DNA of 53,714 nt from a virus, in the IMG/VR virus record IMGVR_UViG_3300020465_000886, positions 1 to 53,714 of that record; one strand, written 5' to 3'. Numbering within the stretch: position 1 is the first letter of the stretch; every line of letters begins with the position of its first letter. The position numbers were made by a program, and so were the translations under genes. Of this stretch, positions 22,871-31,475 are shown one piece after another. Under the pieces are notes generated by a model, which was given only the letters and a program-made list of their open reading frames with translations, did no database searches and was not told the origin of the DNA.

Positions 22871-25570
22871 CTAAAATTCAAAAAATGTATCTAGTGTTTT
22901 ACTATCATTTGCCGCCTTTAAGTCCCAACCTGTAACACCTAAAACATTTTGGATCTTTTTATCTAAGACTGCTTCTTCCATACCTTCTTCATCAAAAGGC
23001 AATTCTTTAAACCAATCAGGCAAGTGCATTTCATCTGTAGGATATGCAACACTTGTATAGTTCATTGGATTGTTCTTAAGTCTACACACCACAACTTTAG
23101 CACCATCCATTATTTTAAGACTGTAATTATCACTGTTAGCAAACAGTAAGTTATTCCAATTAATACTTGCTCTTACATGTCCTGGAATCATTTTGTTTTC
23201 ACTTTCATTCTTTAATGCATCTAGTTTGTATAAAGTTGCATTAGAACCAGGACCTTTTAGTTGTCGATTATACTTCTTGGTGTACATGGTCACATTGTTT
23301 GCTCTTTTAGGCATACCTTTCTTCCAAGGTTCCAATGACCTGAACTCCTCTTTGAATTCTTTAATCATTTCTATAACTTCTTTTTCTGTTTTACCTTCTA
23401 GTGTTGCATCTAGACATGTCTCTAAAAAGTCTTGTACAAACTCTGGAGTATCACTTCGCTTGATATCCATTCCCATAATCTTTAATTTACCACCCTCAGG
23501 TTGATATCCTTCAATGTCTAAACACTTGATAGCATACCTTTTCTTAGTAATAAACATACCAGACTTACCAACAACTTCTCTACCTGCTTTAATAACACTA
23601 CCCATATTCAACGGACAGTTAAAGTCTTCTAACATAAACTGTGGGAATGTATCTGAAACTTGTTCACTGATACGGTCATACAAAGCGATTGCACCGTCCA
23701 TATCTAAGGACATATCTTCTGGCATAGCCGGAGTGGCTGTAAAATACACAGAGTCTGTATCACCATAGATTAAGCAATCGCCTGTATGGTCGTATCTTCC
23801 CAGGAGCAACTCATTCACTTTTGCTCCCATGTGGCGGGTGATCCGCCTTCCGGTCAGAGTGGTGCTCTGACCAATTCTTTTATCGAAGAACCTACAGCCT
23901 GGATTCAATATCGCTCCATATAAACTGTTTAGGTTAATCTTTTTAACTAATTGTCTTTTATCCCAAAATGCTATTTCTTCTGGGTCAGTTGCTTTCTTTT
24001 TGTTTGCTTGTAGTTCTTGTCTTTCAGCATACCAACGTTCTAATAGTCCAGGGACAACACCCTTAAAGTCTGTTTTAAATATAGTTCCATTGCTACTAAT
24101 ACACCAAGGTTGTCCACTTTTAAATACTAAATTGTAAACATCAGCACCTGTGCATTCTACTGTACCACCGTCTTCCATGTCCAACTTCATTACAGTATTA
24201 ACATCTTTTTCCATTACCATTTCATATTCATTGGTACCAAACTTACCTAGCCAAGCATCTGCAAATGATTTCTTTTCTAGTTTCATTTTATTTGCTAGTT
24301 CTTCATCTGTGAAGTCAGGTCTTAACTGTCCAACAATAGTTTCTGGAGCCATGTTCAATGCTCTAAACACACTAGGATACAGACTGTTTATGTCCATACT
24401 GCCTACCCATTGATGTATTCCTTTTTGTGGGAAAGCCACATAGGCACCTGCCGCCGTTGTATCTTCTCCACTTTTACTTCTCTTTCTATCTGGAACAACA
24501 AAGCCACGTAGATGTGCTTCATTAATAATTGCTTGTTCTGTAGTTGCTACCGCACCCATTGTAGTAAAAAGTAATACAGTATTATCATGTGCAATAGTGT
24601 TTGCCAAGTCTATGAACTGTAACTTCTTATCCATATTAGCAATCAGCATAACATCTTGTATGTTATATTCTAAGAACTTCTGGAAATCATGATTGTATAA
24701 TCTATCTAAACTACCTTCATAGGCTACTTTCTTTTCACCTAACTCCATTTCACCGATGTAATCTAGCCTGTAACTATGCCTTTCTTCATAGTTGAACTTA
24801 CGATATAATTGCATGTAATCCAAATGCACTCTACCAGACAAGTCATAACTTTGTCTCTCACTACCAAAACTATCATAAGTTCTTTCTCTTGGGAATTGGT
24901 CAAACAAACAAAACTTTCTTGTTTCGCTTTTACCTAATACTTTAATAACTCTATTCACAGTATAAGGAATATCATAACCTTCACTGTTCCAACCGCTCAA
25001 CACGTCACAATCATCAATCAAGTCTAAAAATGTTTTAAGCATTTGTGCTTCATCTCTAAACAAGATAACCTCAGGCATATCTTTTGCTACTTCTTGTGCT
25101 TGTTCCCAAGTTAATGTTTTAGGTGGTACTGCCAAACACACCATTGCGTCCATCCAATCCAAGTAAACACCTATAGCAGTAATAGGCATAAATGCTTCTT
25201 CAGGAGATGCAAATCCTTTTACAGGATCAAAGTCAACCTCAATATCAAAAAATGCACTATGCAGTTTAGGAACTTCTGTACTAATTGGATGATAATGTTT
25301 CTCTAATGTTTTGTTCAGTGGCTTGATATCAGTTTCATATAACTGTCCACTGGCACGATTTATTGCTACGTTCTTCTTAAAATCTTTAAAGTTTTTACAG
25401 ACAACTTCCGTTACAGGATCGCCATAAACACTTTTCTTTTTGCCACGTGGATCGGCATAATAGAAATTGTATTCCGGTTTGTGTGTAACTATATGTCTTT
25501 TACCATTAACACGTTCGGAGACGTATATTACGTCCTTCGCCCTGTCATGATATGCGTCTACATAACTCAA
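22871..25570 (-). CDS. 43: DNA polymerase, family B (T4 gp43-like)
   Basis: 899 residues, the T4 gp43 size (898). The exonuclease domain shows FFDIEVD and the NSEGYDIPY region; polymerase motif A is MDINSLYPSVFR, motif B is KKINLNSLYGA, and motif C is IYGDTDSVYF. The C-terminus IQNVLGVTGWDLKAANDSKTLDTFFEF ends in a clamp-binding-like hydrophobic tail. It replicates the phage genome with gp45 and proofreads. The start is TTG at 25570, with AGGAAA 8 nt before it, since no ATG is in frame nearby; a rare start could hold down expression. Confidence 0.95.
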   Translation of the reverse strand: MSYVDAYHDRAKDVIYVSERVNGKRHIVTHKPEYNFYYADPRGKKKSVYGDPVTEVVCKNFKDFKKNVAINRASGQLYETDIKPLNKTLEKHYHPISTEVPKLHSAFFDIEVDFDPVKGFASPEEAFMPITAIGVYLDWMDAMVCLAVPPKTLTWEQAQEVAKDMPEVILFRDEAQMLKTFLDLIDDCDVLSGWNSEGYDIPYTVNRVIKVLGKSETRKFCLFDQFPRERTYDSFGSERQSYDLSGRVHLDYMQLYRKFNYEERHSYRLDYIGEMELGEKKVAYEGSLDRLYNHDFQKFLEYNIQDVMLIANMDKKLQFIDLANTIAHDNTVLLFTTMGAVATTEQAIINEAHLRGFVVPDRKRSKSGEDTTAAGAYVAFPQKGIHQWVGSMDINSLYPSVFRALNMAPETIVGQLRPDFTDEELANKMKLEKKSFADAWLGKFGTNEYEMVMEKDVNTVMKLDMEDGGTVECTGADVYNLVFKSGQPWCISSNGTIFKTDFKGVVPGLLERWYAERQELQANKKKATDPEEIAFWDKRQLVKKINLNSLYGAILNPGCRFFDKRIGQSTTLTGRRITRHMGAKVNELLLGRYDHTGDCLIYGDTDSVYFTATPAMPEDMSLDMDGAIALYDRISEQVSDTFPQFMLEDFNCPLNMGSVIKAGREVVGKSGMFITKKRYAIKCLDIEGYQPEGGKLKIMGMDIKRSDTPEFVQDFLETCLDATLEGKTEKEVIEMIKEFKEEFRSLEPWKKGMPKRANNVTMYTKKYNRQLKGPGSNATLYKLDALKNESENKMIPGHVRASINWNNLLFANSDNYSLKIMDGAKVVVCRLKNNPMNYTSVAYPTDEMHLPDWFKELPFDEEGMEEAVLDKKIQNVLGVTGWDLKAANDSKTLDTFFEF

Positions 25571-25596
25571 TTGAATTTCCTAAAACAAAGTTTATA

Positions 25597-25863
25597 TTAT
25601 AGTTGGTCTTTACCAACTGCCGCTAGAATTGTTTCTAGTTCATCGAACTTATCTGATTCTTCTCCAAAGTTTGCCTTGTGGGCAATCTTGATTGCTTTGT
25701 TTAGGATAGCAGGTCTAATGTCCATTTCCTCTGCGATTGCTTTCACAGTCTCTCTTAGTCCTACTTGTAATGCATCGACCTCATATAATACTTGGTCGCC
25801 TTCTTGAATGAGTTTTTTGAGTCTTGCGACTTCTTCTGAATTGAATACTTTATTGAATGCCAT
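25597..25863 (-). CDS. DsbA-like small DNA-binding protein (T4 DsbA/late-transcription type)
   Basis: 88 residues, the size of T4 DsbA (89), helical with LRETVKAIAEEMDIRPAILNKAIKIAHKANF, a pattern shared by the DsbA-like proteins of marine T4-like phages. DsbA binds double-stranded DNA near late promoters. Both a sigma70-like promoter (25907-25935) and a late box (25888-25895) precede it, fitting use throughout infection. The identification rests on length and pattern, not on a search. Confidence 0.5.
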   Translation of the reverse strand: MAFNKVFNSEEVARLKKLIQEGDQVLYEVDALQVGLRETVKAIAEEMDIRPAILNKAIKIAHKANFGEESDKFDELETILAAVGKDQL

Positions 25864-25887
25864 GTGTTTTACCTCTGTGTATAATTT

Positions 25888-25895
25888 TATTTATA
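25888..25895 (-). promoter_or_regulatory. T4-type late promoter box
   Basis: Exact TATAAATA on the minus strand, about 25 nt before the ATG at 25863. Confidence 0.6.
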
Positions 25896-25906
25896 AGCAT
25901 GTTTGC

Positions 25907-25935
25907 ATTATATATTCACATTGTGGTAAAGTCAA
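25907..25935 (-). promoter_or_regulatory. Sigma70-like early promoter before the DsbA-like and polymerase genes
   Basis: TTGACT (25930-25935), 17 bp, TATAAT (25907-25912). Divergent from the plus-strand late box at 25942. Confidence 0.8.
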
Positions 25936-25941
25936 TAAAAA

Positions 25942-25951
25942 TGATAAATAC
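25942..25951 (+). promoter_or_regulatory. T4-like late promoter, plus strand
   Basis: TGATAAATAC on the plus strand, 27 nt before the ATG at 25978; AGGAG at 25965-25969 serves as ribosome site. Confidence 0.65.
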
Positions 25952-25977
25952 ATACATAACAGATAGGAGTACACATT

Positions 25978-26283
25978 ATGTCAGATTTACCAGAAAGCAA
26001 AAAGGTAAATATCGAACTAGAAATTGATACTAAAACTGTTGATAGCAGTAAGAATCCATACCAAGGTTGGATACATATGGCAAGAGCCGTTGATGCTTGG
26101 AGAATATTCCCTAGGTTATTCTTAAGTGTATATGTATTTTTACTATATTATTCCACTATGTGGTTTATGGGTTTGGAAAATCCTAGTTTAGAACAGTCAG
26201 GATTGATAAGTATTATAGTAGGTGCCGGTGCGGCATGGTTCGGTTTATACGCAGGAACAGATAAAGATAAGAGTAGTGATTAA
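25978..26283 (+). CDS. Two-span membrane protein, holin candidate
   Basis: 101 residues. A polar N-terminus of about 45 residues precedes helices at about 47-66 (FLSVYVFLLYYSTMWFMG) and 76-93 (LISIIVGAGAAWFGLYAG), then a short charged tail (GTDKDKSSD). The two-helix layout, size, charged end and late promoter fit a holin of class II or III. No endolysin is seen in the window, so the call is tentative. One of few plus-strand genes. Confidence 0.5.
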   Translation: MSDLPESKKVNIELEIDTKTVDSSKNPYQGWIHMARAVDAWRIFPRLFLSVYVFLLYYSTMWFMGLENPSLEQSGLISIIVGAGAAWFGLYAGTDKDKSSD

Positions 26284-26285
26284 TT

Positions 26286-26597
26286 ATGTTTGTTAAACAC
26301 TTTGTAAGATTTAATACTAGAGAAGAACTAGATGATTACGATGTCATAGAATTTTTTGACATCGTACAAAGTGTCGTGCCTGCAAAAGTTGTTCAAGCAG
26401 TTAGTGTCGACGGAAATAAAGTTAGTGCTGATGTACTAATTTATGATGACGAAGATGCTGACGGTCCAATTTACATTCACGAAATAATACTAGAAGAAAT
26501 GATTTCTGAGGATGAAGGAAACAAAATTAGTGGTATGCTATATGAAGAGTTTCCGGATCAAGATCCATTTACATTTGAAGCAAGTATAGAACTTTAA
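26286..26597 (+). CDS. Hypothetical acidic protein
   Basis: 103 residues, strongly acidic, alpha/beta, soluble. Starts two nt after the holin candidate, so co-transcribed. Its 3' end overlaps the converging fibre-like gene by 4 nt. Unrecognised. Confidence 0.65.
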   Translation: MFVKHFVRFNTREELDDYDVIEFFDIVQSVVPAKVVQAVSVDGNKVSADVLIYDDEDADGPIYIHEIILEEMISEDEGNKISGMLYEEFPDQDPFTFEASIEL

Positions 26598-27718
26598 CTG
26601 GCTACGGCTCTATCAGCCATTCTACGCCAATTACTTCCATCATAGAATACAACAGTTGACCCACCAGTTTCATCTGTGCAAAGTGCTAAGTCACCTGCTA
26701 CTGTGTCAGGTAATGTTGCTACTGTATAACTTGGTAGTTGTGGCAAACCCGAATCTCTAAATATAAATCCATGGTCATTAGATGTATTGCCAGTATTTGC
26801 TACTGTACCAAAGTCGCTTGTGAGTGTTGCTGATGTGGTTATTACATCATAATCTGTAAGTGACCCAAAGGACAATGCTGTAACTTTATCTACATTAGTT
26901 GTACTTGCACTGGTACCTGCCCAACTAATTACACCTGTTGAACTATTATATGATAGTTCATCTCCTGCACTAGAACCATCAGTTACACTGATAGCCGCCC
27001 TTGCTCTTGGATTGGTAAAATATAAATTACTTGAACCTTCTCCAACACTATCTGAACTTAGTCCTGTAACAGTTGCTCCTGTTACTGTAAGTGTTCCACC
27101 ACTAGATATAGTTGCACCATTAGTAAATGTTTTAACTCCAGCCATTGTTTCTGCACCTGTTGTGTGCATAATGACAGTACTGTTTGCTATTTCAGTACCA
27201 ATAAAGTCTGATATTCTACCTGTTGTTGCTAGTTCACTATCGTTATCGTTCCATACTTCACCAGTTGCAACATAGGCTGTACCAACTAAATCATCTACAT
27301 CAATTGCACCAGACAGTACCAAATTACCACTTGCATTAGGTAATTTAATAGTGTTATCAGCAGTTGGTTCTACAGTTGTAAGAGTTGTTTCATGTGCATC
27401 AGCAGATGCTCCTTCAAACACAAATGCATTTTGAATTTCTACTGATGTTGAATTAACTGTGGTTTGAGTTCCTTGGACAGTTAGGTTACCTGTAATAGTT
27501 ACGTCACCAAAGTTCTCAGTGATTATTTTATTCCAAGTTACACTATCACCGCTCTTGGTTGCTATTTTGGTTTCATTGTTTGATATATCAAACCAAAGGT
27601 CACCGGTATTACATTCCGATGCTGTCGGTGTTGCTGTTGCGCCAAAGATTTTATTTCCACGTTTTCCAATCTGGAAAACAGAACTTTGTGTACCTTTGGC
27701 ATTCATAAAGACTGCCAT
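26594..27718 (-). CDS. Fibre-like virion protein with beta-repeat region
   Basis: 374 residues, Thr/Ser/Gly/Val-rich. Near residue 75 it has GNLTVQGTQTTVNSTSVE, a segment shared in form with the 1080-residue protein at 36870-40112 (LTVNGTTTTVNSTTV). The C-terminal part ends with a LALCTDETGGSTVVFYDGSNWRRM pattern, common at the tips of phage structural proteins. Late-type box upstream at 27780-27789. Probably a tail-fibre or baseplate-linked protein. Confidence 0.65.
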   Translation of the reverse strand: MAVFMNAKGTQSSVFQIGKRGNKIFGATATPTASECNTGDLWFDISNNETKIATKSGDSVTWNKIITENFGDVTITGNLTVQGTQTTVNSTSVEIQNAFVFEGASADAHETTLTTVEPTADNTIKLPNASGNLVLSGAIDVDDLVGTAYVATGEVWNDNDSELATTGRISDFIGTEIANSTVIMHTTGAETMAGVKTFTNGATISSGGTLTVTGATVTGLSSDSVGEGSSNLYFTNPRARAAISVTDGSSAGDELSYNSSTGVISWAGTSASTTNVDKVTALSFGSLTDYDVITTSATLTSDFGTVANTGNTSNDHGFIFRDSGLPQLPSYTVATLPDTVAGDLALCTDETGGSTVVFYDGSNWRRMADRAVAS

Positions 27719-27779
27719 GTATTATATCCTCTATCAGTTAATAAACTGTCTAGGATTACTCCTAGTTAAAGTTATAATA

Positions 27780-27789
27780 CTATTTATCT
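27780..27789 (-). promoter_or_regulatory. Candidate late promoter overlapping an upstream stop codon
   Basis: AGATAAATAG on the minus strand, overlapping the TAG stop of the gene 27780-28496, 62 nt before the fibre-like start. Between them lie two small inverted repeats, one at 27750-27765. Confidence 0.5.
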
Positions 27790-28496
27790 TCTTTGGAAGG
27801 AAAAGATACCCTATTCAAAAAGGTTTCTTTACATTTAGAAAACTTAGAAACTTCTTGGCTTTTAACATATCCAGAGAAAGCAATTTGCTCACCTTCTTTA
27901 AACATATCCTTAGAAGCACCTGCTCTATAAAGGTCATAGAAGAACTTAATGATGTTATCATCTTCAGTAAGAACTGCAACCAACATACTGTTACTTCTGT
28001 TCATATACCTAGCCATCACAATCTCGCCTTCGAAAGAACCTCTCTTTTTGAGTTCACCTACAAATTCAGAAACTTTTCTAAGAGCCCTTTCTCTGTCTGC
28101 CCAATCATCATGCTTGGTATTGTTTCTATAAACATTAGGCAAAGAACCAACGATAGGTAACCTATCATCTCTACCAGACAAACTGATATCATCTGCTTTA
28201 ATAAGAGCAGTAATTTTGTTTTCAAAATCAGACAAGTCTCTAGTCATTGCCTTAAAAATAAGACCTTCGAAATACTCTATGATTTCATCAGCCATTTCAA
28301 AGTGGCTGTCAGTCAATTTCATTGGTGAATCTTTTGGAGTGTGAAGTAATTGCAACATCAACTTAAAGTTGGATTCAATACCTTTATCTCTATCTGTTTC
28401 ATGAGATTTAATGTATTTTCCACCTTGAAATTCATCAACTGCTACTGCGTGAGCAATCAATTCTTTTCCTGTGTAAAGTCTTTTTTGTGGTTTCAT
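27780..28496 (-). CDS. Hypothetical phage protein
   Basis: 238 residues, soluble, charged, alpha/beta. Sections FKLMLQLLHTPKDSP and EGEIVMARYMNRSNSMLVAVL suggest a folded core; no catalytic motif is recognised. AGGAG lies 9 nt before the ATG. Sole gene behind the promoter at 28524-28552, hence likely early. Confidence 0.75.
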   Translation of the reverse strand: MKPQKRLYTGKELIAHAVAVDEFQGGKYIKSHETDRDKGIESNFKLMLQLLHTPKDSPMKLTDSHFEMADEIIEYFEGLIFKAMTRDLSDFENKITALIKADDISLSGRDDRLPIVGSLPNVYRNNTKHDDWADRERALRKVSEFVGELKKRGSFEGEIVMARYMNRSNSMLVAVLTEDDNIIKFFYDLYRAGASKDMFKEGEQIAFSGYVKSQEVSKFSKCKETFLNRVSFPSKEDK

Positions 28497-28523
28497 CCGT
28501 TATCTCCTGTTCCTACATTATAT

Positions 28524-28552
28524 ATAATAGCAAAAACCAGGTCGCAAGTCAA
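28524..28552 (-). promoter_or_regulatory. Sigma70-like early promoter
   Basis: TTGACT (28547-28552), 17 bp, TATTAT (28524-28529), with an A-tract upstream of the -35. Confidence 0.75.
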
Positions 28553-28575
28553 CCTTTTTTTCCAGTTTTTTTGGA

Positions 28576-28770
28576 CTAATTTAGTATGTTTGACCAAAGA
28601 AGTACTGACACATCAAATGCAAATGCCAGCATGAATATGGCAAGTGGTATAAGAAAGAAACATGCAATTATGAACAAAGACACTTTTGCTAAGAATCCTA
28701 TAATACTTCCGCCAAATTTGAATGCAATAAAAATTAATGCACAAAGTCCTATAAAAGATAATATATCCAT
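28576..28770 (-). CDS. 64-residue two-span membrane protein
   Basis: Almost wholly hydrophobic: helices at about 3-21 and 28-55. Three nt after the HAD phosphatase gene, in the same early operon. Unrecognised; small early membrane proteins of phages often alter host transport or exclude other phages. Confidence 0.65.
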   Translation of the reverse strand: MDILSFIGLCALIFIAFKFGGSIIGFLAKVSLFIIACFFLIPLAIFMLAFAFDVSVLLWSNILN

Positions 28771-28773
28771 TGT

Positions 28774-29382
28774 TTAATATCCTGATGGTATAACTTGATT
28801 GTTTATAATATAATTATAAACGTCTTCCCAATTCTTAGCAACCATGCCATCAACTTTTATGTTCATGTTATGACCATGTTCAATAAGAATCCCCTTAAAG
28901 CCTACTTTTACACCTGCATGTAAATTGGCTGGCTTGTCTTCTATCCAGTAACAGCCTTTGTATTTTTTAGCAAGTCTTTCTAGTGCTTCGTCTTTATCAG
29001 CACCTGTGTCTAAACAAATAACTTTACTGAATGCATCTCCCATAAGTTTTTTAAGATTCCTTTCTCTTAAAGCATGAGCATAAGGATCTAAACTTAAACT
29101 TGTTAATGCAATAAACTTGTATCTATGTTGTTCGTGTAACTTCTTAATAAAAAATTGTGCATCTCTCAATGGTGGGAGAAAACCTATTGCGGCACTTTCA
29201 TTGAAAGTCTTAACCATTTGGTTTCCTTGTTGATGCGTTAGTCCGTATCTATCTCCAATACTATATTGGAATTGATAGCCTTCTACTTTTTCGTGTCCAT
29301 GGTGTTCTGCCCAAACACTAAATCCTTCTTCCCAATCTAGGACACATCCATCAATATCCGTTATAATAAATTTTTGTTTCAT
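28774..29382 (-). CDS. HAD-family phosphatase, possible nucleotidase
   Basis: 202 residues. ITDIDGCVLDWEEGF gives the DxDG nucleophile motif; LTSLSLD and a late WIEDKPANLHAG (motif with acidic residues) complete the HAD core. Similar proteins act as 5'(3')-deoxyribonucleotidases; the substrate is inferred. The ATG lies six nt after a consensus -10, with no ribosome site, so the mRNA is probably leaderless. Confidence 0.75.
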   Translation of the reverse strand: MKQKFIITDIDGCVLDWEEGFSVWAEHHGHEKVEGYQFQYSIGDRYGLTHQQGNQMVKTFNESAAIGFLPPLRDAQFFIKKLHEQHRYKFIALTSLSLDPYAHALRERNLKKLMGDAFSKVICLDTGADKDEALERLAKKYKGCYWIEDKPANLHAGVKVGFKGILIEHGHNMNIKVDGMVAKNWEDVYNYIINNQVIPSGY

Positions 29383-29388
29383 GCTGTA

Positions 29389-29417
29389 ATTATACCGGAT
29401 TTTTCGGCTGATGTCAA
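29389..29417 (-). promoter_or_regulatory. Consensus sigma70 promoter with start codon at +1
   Basis: TTGACA (29412-29417), 17 bp, TATAAT (29389-29394). The -35 overlaps the stop codon of the SDR gene. Confidence 0.85.
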
Positions 29418-30073
29418 GAACTTTTGTTCTTATTACTTCTAACTATATGTTTTAAAACATTTCTAGTTGCTACTTGAAAGTGGTTTTGCATTTCATTTAC
29501 GTCTGTGAAGTTGCAATTCACAACCTGTTCTACTATATGATATGGCTTTTTATCTATTAAATCTATTAATAAATGTGCCGCTTCTTCTTGTTCAATCATA
29601 TTATCTGCATTAACTTCTTTAGTAGTTTTAGTTACTAAAGGAGTATCTACAAAACCAAAACTTATATTATATAATCTAGTTTTATTATTCCAAGGATAAT
29701 TGAAACTGCTTTTGATACAAAACTCAGACATGTTTTTCTTATCATTAATATAATCACTTTCTTGGTCACCTAGCATTTCACCTAAGTATCCTGATATAGA
29801 ACCTGTGTTTATAATAACTTTTTCTTTATTAGACCATTCGGTGTATAAGGTTTCACATATCTTATTTTGTATTTGGGGATAGTATGCGTTGTTGAATAGT
29901 ACATCAGGATCATAGTCAATTAATTCTTGTATTATTAATTCACCATCATCCTGTGCTATGTTCCAGCCATTGGACTTTGAGTATCCTTTTATTTCATAAC
30001 TGGTGGTTAGTGATAGTATAGTGTCAACTGCTCTACCAATACCACTGGAGTGTCCAGTAATGGCTATCTTCAT
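29414..30073 (-). CDS. Short-chain dehydrogenase/reductase
   Basis: 219 residues. Cofactor loop TGHSSGIG at 7-14, NNAY at mid-strand, catalytic Ser in NTGSISG, and YINDK as the Tyr-x3-Lys pair. An NAD(P)-dependent oxidoreductase; substrate unknown. Overlaps the upstream gene by 4 nt. Confidence 0.8.
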   Translation of the reverse strand: MKIAITGHSSGIGRAVDTILSLTTSYEIKGYSKSNGWNIAQDDGELIIQELIDYDPDVLFNNAYYPQIQNKICETLYTEWSNKEKVIINTGSISGYLGEMLGDQESDYINDKKNMSEFCIKSSFNYPWNNKTRLYNISFGFVDTPLVTKTTKEVNADNMIEQEEAAHLLIDLIDKKPYHIVEQVVNCNFTDVNEMQNHFQVATRNVLKHIVRSNKNKSS

Positions 30074-30396
30074 TCGAAGTGTTTTCCTAACATTGAACCC
30101 ACTTTGTCTCCAACGGACTCTTCAACTTTACTTACATCTACTACAATAGTAATCTGTTTTACTTTCTGAAATGCTTGTATAAGTTGTTGCCAGGTTTTGT
30201 TAGGTGCAGTAGGCAGTGGGTGTTCTAACTCCCTGGTATCGAGTTGTGCTTTTGAGCCGTCAACAAACTCGAGAACAACTTGTTCGATTAAATCAATTGG
30301 TATTTCCTGAGGGAATACCTGTCGAAGTAATTTCTCAAACTCATTATTTTTACTCTGTTTTGCGACTAATACAATCTTTACGTCGTGAGTCGACAC
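30070..30396 (-). CDS. Hypothetical phage protein
   Basis: 108 residues, soluble, beginning MSTHDVKIVLVAKQSKN. GGAG precedes the ATG. Alpha/beta make-up; unrecognised. Sits after two conserved phage genes. Confidence 0.65.
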   Translation of the reverse strand: MSTHDVKIVLVAKQSKNNEFEKLLRQVFPQEIPIDLIEQVVLEFVDGSKAQLDTRELEHPLPTAPNKTWQQLIQAFQKVKQITIVVDVSKVEESVGDKVGSMLGKHFE

Positions 30397-30460
30397 CTTT
30401 TTATCTCCTACTATTAGGTTTTAATATAACCTTCTGTTATATTACTTATCTGTTTTAGAC

Positions 30461-31069
30461 TTATACGTCTAATGATGCACTTTTTGGAGGTCTGCCTGGA
30501 CCTTTCTTAGGTTTAAGTTCAGGAGCAAGTTTATATGCTTCTTCTTCTTTACTGTCTGCATCGCCTAATAGTACCTTAGCATCTTCTCTTAGAAGTGATG
30601 CCTGAGATAATAAGTTTTGAGCAACTTGGTTACCATCTTCTGCTTCATCAACAGGAACATCGCCTTGTGATAAGTTCTCAACATTTTGTTCAGTAACTAA
30701 AGGTGGGTTAGAACCTGTTTCAATTTTTGATAGTTCAGCATTTACTTCTGCTAACTCTACTGATTGATTAGGAGCAGGAGTAAGTTTAACCATGTCCACT
30801 GGAACTTTAGTAAGTTTACCTCTGGTGTGTAATGCTTCTAGCATGTTTTCACCATCTGTAAGTCTACGTCTAAAGAACACTTCGCTCACATTGTTTGATT
30901 CTTGTCCTTCAGGACTATCAACAACTGACATAATGTCATCATGGAATTGTCCTTCTAGTGAATCACTGATTACTATTAATGCTTGGTCGACTTCATCTGG
31001 TACTTCCCTGAATACAACTACGCAAGGTTTGTCACCATATAAGCCTACATGTTTTGTCATCTCTGCCAT
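30461..31069 (-). CDS. Conserved T4-like marine phage protein, likely virion-linked
   Basis: 202 residues. The first ~115 residues (KHVGLYGDKPCVVVFREVPDE, then FFRRRLTDGENMLEALHTRGKL) resemble a protein widely kept in marine T4-like phages next to a short acidic partner gene. The tail is an extended acidic/helical region ending in a basic GPGRPPKS, an AT-hook-like stretch. Coupled by TAATG to the preceding gene. Confidence 0.65.
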   Translation of the reverse strand: MAEMTKHVGLYGDKPCVVVFREVPDEVDQALIVISDSLEGQFHDDIMSVVDSPEGQESNNVSEVFFRRRLTDGENMLEALHTRGKLTKVPVDMVKLTPAPNQSVELAEVNAELSKIETGSNPPLVTEQNVENLSQGDVPVDEAEDGNQVAQNLLSQASLLREDAKVLLGDADSKEEEAYKLAPELKPKKGPGRPPKSASLDV

Positions 31070-31377
31070 TATTTTTCTCCGTCCTGAGCCTCGTCATCAC
31101 TCACTGGTGCTTCTTCGGACTCTGCCGCCGCTTTTGCGGCTTCTTGTTGTTCTTTAACATTGTTTAAGAACGTTGCTAATTTATCGTAAAGTTGTCCTAC
31201 TGTGGACATCTCTCCGCCTCTGAATGCTCCTCTTTGTGATGCTAAATCAATTATCTGAGCAATTTGATCCAGTTCCCTAAGAGTAATACTTTCCACATTA
31301 CCTGCTTCTGGTCCGCCAGTTTGGTCCTGTGTAAAGCCTTCAGAAATTTCTTCGTTGTTTGATACTTCTTCTGCCAT
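31069..31377 (-). CDS. Conserved small acidic phage protein
   Basis: 102 residues from ATG at 31377 (MAEEVSNNEEISEG). The central LRELDQIAQIIDLASQRGAF and MSTVGQLYDKLATFL form a conserved helix pair seen in marine T4-like phages; both ends are acidic and probably disordered. A TATAAATA late box lies at 31431-31438. Coupled to the next gene. Confidence 0.65.
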   Translation of the reverse strand: MAEEVSNNEEISEGFTQDQTGGPEAGNVESITLRELDQIAQIIDLASQRGAFRGGEMSTVGQLYDKLATFLNNVKEQQEAAKAAAESEEAPVSDDEAQDGEK

Positions 31378-31430
31378 TTTGTTTTTTGCTCCAATTAAAA
31401 ATATATTTTGTAATATCAAAATTACACAAT

Positions 31431-31438
31431 TATTTATA
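31431..31438 (-). promoter_or_regulatory. T4-type late promoter box
   Basis: Exact TATAAATA on the minus strand, about 53 nt before the ATG at 31377. A 7-bp hairpin (31459-31477) at the end of the upstream phosphoesterase gene may terminate its transcript. Confidence 0.65.
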
Positions 31439-31475
31439 GTATGCTTTAATTGGATATTAAATTCTTGGCTAGAAT

